Origin: Billgrantia pellis
GTDB taxonomy: Bacteria; Pseudomonadota; Gammaproteobacteria; Pseudomonadales; Halomonadaceae
Direction: 5' to 3'
Length of the DNA: 64,000 nt
Assembly (NCBI RefSeq): GCF_008297955.1
Contig: NZ_VTPY01000004.1
Location: 372,001 to 436,000 of the forward strand
Below are positions 58,154-64,000 of this stretch, piece by piece; position 1 is the stretch's first letter, and each line of letters opens with the position of its first letter. Position numbers and translations under genes: made by a program. Under the pieces are notes generated by a model that was given only the letters and a program-made list of their open reading frames with translations, was not told the origin of the DNA and ran no database searches.

Positions 58154-58813
58154 CTAGACTTGGGAGCGATTGATATAGGCCTTGCGCGACTTCTCCAGAT
58201 GGATACGCGTGAAGCTCTCTGCCAGATCCTCTTCGCCGCCACGGATGGCGCCGAGGATATCCTGGTGCTCACGCAGCGCCTCCTTGGTGCGCCCTGGCAA
58301 GGCGGTGCTGAGATTGGAGAAGGCACGCACGTAATCCTTGAGGTCGACCAGCATTTCGTGGAGCTTGGGATTGCCGGCGGCGCGACCGATCAGGTCGTTG
58401 TACTTGATATTGAGTTCTACTGCATCGTCGCCGCCGTCCTGCAGGGCCTCGTCCATCTCGGCAATGAGCTGATCGATCTCGGCGGCGATCTCGTCATTGA
58501 CCTTCTGCGCCGCCAAGCGCGCGGCTAGCGACTCCAACGAGGCCAGGATCATGAACACTTCGAGAATCTCGGCCTGAGTGATCTCATTGACCACGACTCC
58601 CTTGCGCGGCACCGTGCGCACGAAGCGCTGGGTCTCGAGGCGAAACAACGCCTCGCGGATCGGTGTGCGGCTGATATTGAGCTTTTCGGCCAGCACCCGC
58701 TCGACCAGACGGTCGCCCGCCTTGTACTCCCCGCGCAGAATGGCGTCCTTGAGATAGGCGTATACCTTGTCGCGGATCGGGGAGAGGTCTTCCTGGGTCC
58801 AGATCTCGGCCAT
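58154..58813 (-). CDS. GntR-family regulator, FCD subfamily (likely regulator of this catabolic region)
   Basis: 219 residues from MAEIWTQEDLSPIRDKVYAY. Winged helix at about 15-75 (ILRGEYKAGDRLVERVLAEK, NISRTPIREALFRLETQRF). The FCD domain follows (ILASLESLAARLAAQKV, ELNIKYNDLIGRAAGNPKL). It lies between the operon at 52513-58058 and the creatininase gene, both preceded by TGGTATACC palindromes, so it is the best candidate to bind them. A weaker look-alike, TGGTACACGG, sits 75 bp upstream of its own start (58889-58898) and could allow autoregulation. Confidence 0.9.
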   Translation of the reverse strand: MAEIWTQEDLSPIRDKVYAYLKDAILRGEYKAGDRLVERVLAEKLNISRTPIREALFRLETQRFVRTVPRKGVVVNEITQAEILEVFMILASLESLAARLAAQKVNDEIAAEIDQLIAEMDEALQDGGDDAVELNIKYNDLIGRAAGNPKLHEMLVDLKDYVRAFSNLSTALPGRTKEALREHQDILGAIRGGEEDLAESFTRIHLEKSRKAYINRSQV

Positions 58814-58962
58814 TCGGGCTACCTTCGGCTGTCGCGAGGCTGTAGAAATCAAGCCGACATCTTACCATAAGAGGCCTCCAACGGCATCTGGTACACGGTG
58901 AGCCAGACGGTCAAACGCATCCCTTGTCGATGAACACGGGGCCAGGCCCCCGCAGGAAAGGC

Positions 58963-59268
58963 TCAGTGCAACTGAGCCCTCTCCAGGCGCGCATCGATGG
59001 AGCCGAACGCGACCAGTTGTTCCAGCTCGGCCCGCGCCGCCTCCACCGTGTCGAAACGCTCGAAGAACTTCAGCGGCACACTGTTGGTCTTGCCGCCTTC
59101 ACCGGCCTCGACGATGCTGACCCGTCCCTCGTCGCCGGAAACCACGGCAATGGTGAAGTTGGCCTTTTTCTTGCCGTAAAAGAAGTATTCGTAGGATTCC
59201 ACGGGGGCGATGCCTTGACCCGGCCTGGCGTCGTACTCGCCTAGCTTGCTTGTCAGTATGATGTACAT
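58963..59268 (-). CDS. Conserved protein of unknown function, 101 aa
   Basis: The family is not recognised. The sequence MYIILTSKLGEYDARPGQGI followed by VESYEYFFYGKKKANFTIAV and VPLKFFERFDTVEAARAELE suggests a compact alpha/beta fold. It ends in a helix (IDARLERAQLH). No signal peptide. A ribosome-binding site (GAGGGCAGCGAG) precedes the ATG. It lies between the GntR and creatininase genes on the same strand and is probably an accessory protein of this pathway. Confidence 0.75.
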   Translation of the reverse strand: MYIILTSKLGEYDARPGQGIAPVESYEYFFYGKKKANFTIAVVSGDEGRVSIVEAGEGGKTNSVPLKFFERFDTVEAARAELEQLVAFGSIDARLERAQLH

Positions 59269-59364
59269 CTCGCTGCCCTCTTGTTAGTTCATGCTTGTCG
59301 TACCGGATGCTCGCATGCTTGTGTTATCGAGACGCCAGTTGCGTGACATCTCGTTCCGGCGGGC

Positions 59365-60162
59365 CTAAACGGCGAATTCGCCTTCGCCGTGCGTGACGCG
59401 GTCCTGTACGGACTCGGCCAATACTGTGCGCACCGCCTGTGACAATTCGTCCAGCGCCTCTTCGACGATCGCCATGCCGATGGCATGGCTCGCCCGGGTG
59501 GCATCGCCGATGCAGCCGTTCCGCGTCATCTCCTCGTAACGGTAGAAGCCCTGCAGCGGCTTGCCCGGACGCATTCCCTCCCAGCGACCGCCCTCGACGA
59601 TATCGCCCTTCTCCAGCCGCTCGGGACGCACCAGATGAGGGGCGAGATAATAGGCCTCGGACACTTCACGCTCGCAGCTGTGACCGTACAGGGAAGAGGA
59701 GATGTGCTCCTTCATGGCCTGCTTGGCCGAGGCGGTGGTCTTGGCGTAGTAGCAATCCACGCCCAACTCCTGGGAAAAGGTGGCGCAGGCCAAACCGAGC
59801 GTGGCCTGGTTGCCGCCGTGGCTATTAAGGAACAGGATTTTGTCGATTCCATGGCGCTGCAGTGAGACCACCATATCTCTCAATATGGCCAGCAGGGTTT
59901 CAGGGCGTAGGCTGATGGTGCCGGGAAAATTTAGATGATGCGGCGACACGCCCATGTTCACTGTGGGTGTCACCAGGACCTGCGGATGCAGCCTGGCCGC
60001 CAGCCGCTTGGCCATCTCCGTGGCCAGTACCGCATCGCAGCTCTCGTTCATATGCGGCCCGTGCTGCTCGTGGGCGCCGACCGGAACGATGGCCATCTTG
60101 ACGGTACTGAGCGCATCCTTTACCTCGGGCCAGGTCATCTCCGTCAGGATATAGCTTTGCAT
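59365..60162 (-). CDS. Creatininase-family amidohydrolase
   Basis: 265 residues from MQSYILTEMTWPEVKDALST; GAGGAGGCG precedes the ATG. The metal site is VPVGAHEQHGPHMNESCDAV, with Glu32, His34 and Asp43, and LFLNSHGGNQATLGLA follows. The family includes creatininase, MftE, and FAPy and archaeosine-type deformylases, so it hydrolyses a cyclic amide or related bond. A copy of the regulon palindrome lies 59 bp upstream (60221-60230). The substrate may be the compound that enters the catabolic operon. Confidence 0.9.
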   Translation of the reverse strand: MQSYILTEMTWPEVKDALSTVKMAIVPVGAHEQHGPHMNESCDAVLATEMAKRLAARLHPQVLVTPTVNMGVSPHHLNFPGTISLRPETLLAILRDMVVSLQRHGIDKILFLNSHGGNQATLGLACATFSQELGVDCYYAKTTASAKQAMKEHISSSLYGHSCEREVSEAYYLAPHLVRPERLEKGDIVEGGRWEGMRPGKPLQGFYRYEEMTRNGCIGDATRASHAIGMAIVEEALDELSQAVRTVLAESVQDRVTHGEGEFAV

Positions 60163-60220
60163 TTCGCCTCCTCGCGACGCTGCGAACGTTCGCTCGCAGG
60201 CAAGTCGTGTCATGCCCTCT

Positions 60221-60230
60221 TGGTATACCG
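60221..60230. promoter_or_regulatory. Regulon palindrome TGGTATACCG, copy 3
   Basis: Context TCTTGGTATACCGTAA, 59 bp upstream of the creatininase start. One base differs from the perfect palindrome. Confidence 0.65.
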
Positions 60231-60426
60231 TAAACCTAGCTGACTTTCGAATCGCTTGTAAAGTCCAACCTGAGCCAAGCGACTTCCCTCCGGCAATTTA
60301 TGCGACACAAAGGGCTAGTGGAGCTCCGCAGCGCTCCCTGACATGAACATGAATACGATCACAAGACTCGTCGGGACGGTCTGCCGCACGCCTTGGTGCA
60401 AAAGCTTCCCCGTTTTTGTTGGAATT

Positions 60427-60436
60427 TGGTATACCG
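60427..60436. promoter_or_regulatory. Regulon palindrome TGGTATACCG, copy 4
   Basis: Context ATTTGGTATACCGATC, about 115 bp upstream of the second chrA-like pair. Confidence 0.65.
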
Positions 60437-60471
60437 ATCTTGACGCCCTCGAAGGAACCAACCTACTCTAA

Positions 60472-60488
60472 GAAAATAATCGATTTTC
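60472..60488. promoter_or_regulatory. Inverted repeat GAAAAT-AATCG-ATTTTC
   Basis: Shares the core AATAATCGATT with the perfect palindrome at 47732-47745 in front of the first chrA-like pair. It may be a second operator of the GntR protein encoded at 46985. Confidence 0.5.
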
Positions 60489-60550
60489 TATGAAAGAAAA
60501 TACGAAATAGGTCAATAAGGCTTATCTAATTTCTACAAGGAATGCAAACC

Positions 60551-61123
60551 ATGGCTTCATCCCGGCAGGGCAAGCTTTTTTTCTCTTTCCTGCGTATCGG
60601 CCTGCTCGGGTTCGGTGGCGGCCCCTCGATGATCCCTCTGGTGCATCAAGAGGTGGTAAAACGTCATGGATGGCTCGAAGACGAAGAATTCGCCGATATC
60701 CTAGCTATTGCCAACACGTTGCCCGGCCCCATTGCCACGAAGATGCCCGGTTACATCGGCTACCGTGTCGGGGGCCCGCTCGGCTGCGCGAATGCCCTTC
60801 TTGCAGGGATCCTGCCGATGATCGTGGCGATGATCCTGTTGCTAGGGCTTTTCAGTCGCTATCGCGACGTGAGCTGGATTCACGGCATGGGGCAGGGCGT
60901 GGTCCCGGTCGTCATGGTGATGATGGCCCAGCTCACCTGGGATTTCGTGAACAAGTCGCGCCACGCACTGGGCTGGGTGGTCAGCCTGCTCATGGCCGGT
61001 GTGGCGGGCGGACTGATCTATGGGCTTGGTCTTCATCCCGGCCTGGTGATCGGCGCCTTGCTGGTAGCTGCTTTGCTGCCTCCGCTGACAAAAGGCAAGG
61101 CGGCCGAGGGGACGGCTCAATGA
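60551..61123 (+). CDS. ChrA-family transporter, N-terminal-type half (pair 2)
   Basis: 190 residues. FLRIGLLGFGGGPSMIPLVH and ILAIANTLPGPIATKMPGYI match the gene at 47807 almost motif for motif, and the two genes are clearly paralogues. The start at 60551 has AAGGA 10-11 bases upstream; the ATG at 60542 is too close to it. The pair sits under the TGGTATACC regulon here, whereas pair 1 sits with a different GntR gene. Confidence 0.9.
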   Translation: MASSRQGKLFFSFLRIGLLGFGGGPSMIPLVHQEVVKRHGWLEDEEFADILAIANTLPGPIATKMPGYIGYRVGGPLGCANALLAGILPMIVAMILLLGLFSRYRDVSWIHGMGQGVVPVVMVMMAQLTWDFVNKSRHALGWVVSLLMAGVAGGLIYGLGLHPGLVIGALLVAALLPPLTKGKAAEGTAQ

Positions 61124-61650
61124 TTTACACACAGCTCTTCCTCGCCTTCTTCATACCCAACATCGTCGGCTACGGTGGCGGGCCGGCGATCATCCCCTTG
61201 ATCGAAGCAGAGGTAGTGAGCCACTACGGTTGGATGAATGCTCAGCAATTCGCTGAAGTACTCGGTCTAGGCAATGCCCTGCCAAGCCCAATCGCCACCA
61301 AGATGGCCGGCTATGTCGGTTACGAAGTGGCGGGAGCCGGCGGTGCTGCAGTAGCCGTCTTCGCCACCGTCATGCCCTCCCTGCTGCTGATGCTGGGCGC
61401 CCTGGGGTTGCTCTATCGCCATCGCGACTCGCCCCGGGTAAAACGCATGAGCCAGTGGGTACGCCCCGTCATCGCCATGCTGATGGCCGGACTGGTAGTG
61501 AATTTCCTCTCCGAGGGGCTGGCCGGGGCCGGGCTCCTGCATACTCTGCTGATCGCGGCAGCAGCAGCGATCGCCCTGTTCCACTTCAGAGCGCACCCCG
61601 CCCTCGTGGTTGCCGGCGCGCTGACCTATGGCGGCTTGCTGCTGGGCTAG
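61120..61650 (+). CDS. ChrA-family transporter, C-terminal-type half (pair 2)
   Basis: 176 residues, the same length as its paralogue at 48379. Signature IVGYGGGPAIIPLIEAEVVS and LGNALPSPIATKMAGYVGYE. Its ATG overlaps the stop of the first half by 4 bp. RVKRMSQWVRPVIAMLMAGL is nearly identical between the two paralogues. Confidence 0.9.
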   Translation: MIYTQLFLAFFIPNIVGYGGGPAIIPLIEAEVVSHYGWMNAQQFAEVLGLGNALPSPIATKMAGYVGYEVAGAGGAAVAVFATVMPSLLLMLGALGLLYRHRDSPRVKRMSQWVRPVIAMLMAGLVVNFLSEGLAGAGLLHTLLIAAAAAIALFHFRAHPALVVAGALTYGGLLLG

Positions 61651-61878
61651 CGGCCGCTCACGACTCCTACTGGAAAGCCGACTGCAACAGGAGATCCGCA
61701 TGCGACGACCTCCAACGTGACGCCCCCATGCACGAAAGACGCCAGCACCGCTTTCGTGACATGCAAGGCAGAACATAACCGTGGCAATGCAGCAACCGAC
61801 AACTACAAGCACTCGATGGTTCGCCCGACAGGCATCGGCGCTGCCATCCCCAAGCCTGACGACACGACAAGGTGCAAA

Positions 61879-63360
61879 ATGGAACAATTCGAACAGGTAC
61901 AACTTACCGCTTCGCACTGGGTCTTCCTACTTGTGATCCTGGCGATCTTTCTTTCCATCGGCTTCCGCAAGGGGGTTATCATCCCTTCCGTCGCCGGTAT
62001 TTTTATGCTGGGTCTGCTGGCCGAAGCACCGCATGACGGCGCATTAAACCAGTTAATCTTTGCCGTTCAGGTCGTCTTTCGCGCACTGCTCAATGCCGGA
62101 ACCGAATTGTTCGACATCATGCTGGTCATTGCCCTGATGGTGGCCATGTTGAAGTCGCTACAGAGCCAGGGCGCGGATCGCCTCATGGTAGCACCGATGA
62201 AGAAATTGATGATCGGCCCCTGGACCGCCTTCTTCGCGCTTGGTATTACCATGTACATTGCTGCGGCCTTCTTTTGGCCTACTCCGGCGGTTGCTCTGGT
62301 CGGCACCGTACTCATTCCGGTCGCCATGCAGGTAGGACTACCGGCAATGGGCGCCGCCATGGCGGTCAATCTCTTTGGCCATGGCATGGCACTTTCCGCC
62401 GACCCGGTGATTCAGGGCGCCAGTCGCCTGACGGCTGGCGCCGCCGGGATCGAGACCACGACGCTCATTCCCTATACGCTACTGTTCTCCTGCACGGTCG
62501 GGATCGTGGCCATTGCCATCGCCTGCTACCGCATACGTCGCGATATGCGTTCTGGCGTCCTGACAGCACCGCAGTCCGACGAGGTATTCGCCAAGGAACC
62601 CTCCAAATCGGTCGGAGCGGCTGTCGTTCAACCAATGACACGATGTGAAGAAGCCGATACCAGTCGCTATGCGCGTCTTTTCGCCGTGGCCGTTCCGGTT
62701 ATCCTAATAGGCATCGCCGCCCTGATGATCTACCGTGCTCTGTTCCTGCCCGAACAAGCCATTCGCGGTGGTGGCGCCACAGCATTGCTGGGAGGCACGG
62801 CCACCGTGTTGCTGGTGCTTTCCTCGTTCGCCTCACATGGGCATCACGCTCTGGATGGGATCAGCAGCTATACGCGCGAAGGGTTTTTCTTCGCCATCAA
62901 GATTTTTGCTCCCATCATTCCCATCGCCGGCTTCTTTTTCCTGGGCCATCCCGAGCACGCAGAGGTGGTCATCGGTGCGGGAGCGGCCGGTTATCTATTC
63001 GATATTGGTCACAACATTGGACATTATATCGATGGCAACGTTTTCCTGCTGACGTTCGGCATGGCCTTTATCGGTCTGCTGTCGGGCATGGATGGCTCGG
63101 GGTTTTCCGGTTTACCCCTAGTGGGTTCTCTCTCAGGCGCGCTGGGCACCGGTGCGGGTGTCAATGTCCACGTACTGGCTGCCCTGGGCCAGGTAGCGGC
63201 AATCTTTGCCGGTGGCGGTACGCTGGCTGCCTGGGCTTTCGGCGTTGCAGCCGATGCCGGCATATCCGGCGTCAGCCCCTCTGCGCTGGTACGACGCAAC
63301 TTCGTGCCGGTCATCTCCGGTATCGTCGTGGCATGCCTGATCGCGATTGTGCTGCTCTAG
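61879..63360 (+). CDS. Large multi-helix permease, substrate unknown
   Basis: 493 residues with 11-13 predicted membrane helices. It looks like the ion-transporter superfamily of organic acid and gluconate-type permeases; I cannot name the family with certainty. Notable segments are FFWPTPAVALVGTVLIPVAM, NLFGHGMALSADPVIQGAS and GLLSGMDGSGFSGLPLVGSL, rich in Gly and Pro breaks typical of re-entrant transport loops. A polar cytosolic loop lies in the middle (about 225-275). ACAAGG precedes the ATG at 61879. It follows pair 2 by 228 bp on the same strand and is likely the uptake system for the catabolised compound. Confidence 0.75.
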   Translation: MEQFEQVQLTASHWVFLLVILAIFLSIGFRKGVIIPSVAGIFMLGLLAEAPHDGALNQLIFAVQVVFRALLNAGTELFDIMLVIALMVAMLKSLQSQGADRLMVAPMKKLMIGPWTAFFALGITMYIAAAFFWPTPAVALVGTVLIPVAMQVGLPAMGAAMAVNLFGHGMALSADPVIQGASRLTAGAAGIETTTLIPYTLLFSCTVGIVAIAIACYRIRRDMRSGVLTAPQSDEVFAKEPSKSVGAAVVQPMTRCEEADTSRYARLFAVAVPVILIGIAALMIYRALFLPEQAIRGGGATALLGGTATVLLVLSSFASHGHHALDGISSYTREGFFFAIKIFAPIIPIAGFFFLGHPEHAEVVIGAGAAGYLFDIGHNIGHYIDGNVFLLTFGMAFIGLLSGMDGSGFSGLPLVGSLSGALGTGAGVNVHVLAALGQVAAIFAGGGTLAAWAFGVAADAGISGVSPSALVRRNFVPVISGIVVACLIAIVLL

Positions 63361-63375
63361 CCTTCTCGGCTTCGC

Positions 63376-63406
63376 GCCCCCTGGCCGATGGCCAGGGGGG
63401 CGTTTT
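63376..63406 (+). terminator. Rho-independent terminator
   Basis: CCCCCTGGCC (63377-63386) pairs with GGCCAGGGGG (63390-63399) and is followed by GCGTTTT. It lies 16 bp after the permease stop. Confidence 0.85.
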
Positions 63407-63455
63407 CCGCAGCTGAAGAGAAAATCGAGGGTTGACGATATCGATTATATGGCAC

Positions 63456-63467
63456 ATGGTATACCAT
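63456..63467. promoter_or_regulatory. Regulon palindrome ATGGTATACCAT, copy 5
   Basis: The longest perfect form of the motif (12 bp), 72 bp upstream of the last ferredoxin start. TTGACG at 63432-63437 could be the -35 box of the same promoter. Confidence 0.7.
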
Positions 63468-63538
63468 ATGCCATCGAATCTCATCTCGCGCGCCTAGGCC
63501 TGAAGCGCGCTACGACGACAACGAGCCAGGTGAATGCC

Positions 63539-63880
63539 ATGCCTCTGATCAAGATTCACAAGAACGGCGAAGTCTTCGAAGGTGAAGTCCAGCCCAACAC
63601 CAACCTGGTCGTGCGCGCCGGAATCCGCCAGTTTCCCTACCCCCACCTCAGCTACGGCTGCGGCATGGGCAAGTGCGCCAAGTGCATGTGCAAGGTGATC
63701 AAGGGTGGCGAAGCGCTGCCAGAGCCCAACTGGAAGGAGAAGAAGATGCTTGGCACGCGTCTCGAGCAGGGCTATCGCCTGGCCTGCCAGCTATGGGTGG
63801 AAGAGGATCTCGAGCTGGCCCAGGAAAGCCCGGCCGCCACTACCAGCCAGAGCCGTGCCGGTAGCGTCACGACATCATGA
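63539..63880 (+). CDS. 2Fe-2S ferredoxin
   Basis: 113 residues. Ligands Cys41, Cys46 and Cys49 in GCGMGKCAKCMC and Cys83 in RLACQLW. The segment NWKEKKMLGTRLEQGYRLAC parallels that of the ferredoxin at 56519, so the two are related members of one branch. The ATG at 63539 begins the conserved MPLIKIHKNGEVFEGEV. It has its own promoter region with a regulon palindrome and is followed by a strong terminator, so it is transcribed alone. Confidence 0.92.
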   Translation: MPLIKIHKNGEVFEGEVQPNTNLVVRAGIRQFPYPHLSYGCGMGKCAKCMCKVIKGGEALPEPNWKEKKMLGTRLEQGYRLACQLWVEEDLELAQESPAATTSQSRAGSVTTS

Positions 63881-63936
63881 GCGCACGCCTGCCGTCGCGG
63901 TGAGGCCGCCAGATTGTGCACGAGCACGACGACGCA

Positions 63937-63970
63937 AAGGAGCCCGCCAGCTCGCGCTGGCGGGCTCCTT
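63937..63970 (+). terminator. Rho-independent terminator
   Basis: AAGGAGCCCGCCAG (63937-63950) pairs perfectly with CTGGCGGGCTCCTT (63957-63970) around a 6-base loop, followed by CCGTTCCG. It ends the ferredoxin transcript. Confidence 0.85.
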
Positions 63971-64000
63971 CCGTTCCGTGTCGCTCAACCCAGGTACTTG

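Larger units (their letters stand above)
60163..60550. other. Divergent control region of creatininase and chrA-like genes
   Basis: 388 bp without a gene. It holds two TGGTATACCG palindromes and one AT-rich inverted repeat, listed separately. The 60460-60545 part is AT-rich and probably contains the promoter of the second chrA-like pair. Confidence 0.6.

Overview
The window is 64 kb of a high-GC gammaproteobacterial chromosome, most likely from a Halomonas-type bacterium (Halomonadaceae). That assignment rests on gene content and order: guaB-guaA, xseA, glrK-qseG-glrR, argA, pitA with its DUF47 partner, mnmC, smc-zipA-ligA, and a full ccmABCDEFGHI operon. It is inference, because no rRNA or other marker gene lies in the window. 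No tRNA, rRNA, CRISPR array or insertion sequence was seen.

Layout. 0-5.3 kb: the start of an outer-membrane efflux lipoprotein gene, a divergent TetR regulator with two palindromic operators, and small accessory genes (methyltransferase, DUF1289 protein, small HD hydrolase, D-amino-acid dehydrogenase-like flavoprotein). 5.3-11.07 kb: a foreign region. It holds an AT-rich stretch with one P-loop ATPase gene, then a decayed copy of the guaA 3' end, then a tight four-gene operon on the minus strand: a small protein starting Met-Gly-Ser-Ser, a PfkB-nucleoside deoxyribosyltransferase fusion, a QueC-like enzyme and a helix-hairpin-helix DNA glycosylase. The intact guaA follows directly. The guaA remnant marks the far end of an insertion at the guaA 3' end. 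I regard the operon as the best candidate for an undescribed, probably anti-phage, system built on deazaguanine chemistry.

11.07-47 kb: mainly housekeeping genes: purine synthesis (guaA, guaB), stress proteins (CsbD, PRC-barrel), xseA, the GlrK/QseG/GlrR envelope-stress system, argA, phosphate uptake, a CYTH phosphatase, a voltage-gated K+ channel, an exoribonuclease-like PHP protein, tRNA modification (mnmC), DNA ligase, cell division (zipA), chromosome condensation (smc) and cytochrome c maturation. Upstream of glrK, a GlrR-type site, a sigma-54-like promoter and a strong intrinsic terminator frame a gene-free stretch that may encode a small RNA. An SOS box precedes a LexA/UmuD-like peptidase gene.

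47-64 kb: an accessory catabolic region. It contains two paralogous pairs of half-size ChrA-type transporters, a gamma-glutamyltransferase-family enzyme, an MFS exporter, a heme-oxygenase-fold di-iron enzyme with a dedicated aldehyde dehydrogenase, ferredoxin reductase and ferredoxin, an aspartate dehydrogenase, a creatininase-family amidohydrolase, a large permease and another ferredoxin. Five copies of the palindrome TGGTATACC(A/G) lie in front of these transcription units. They suggest one regulon, probably run by the FCD-type GntR protein encoded within it. The substrate cannot be named from sequence alone.
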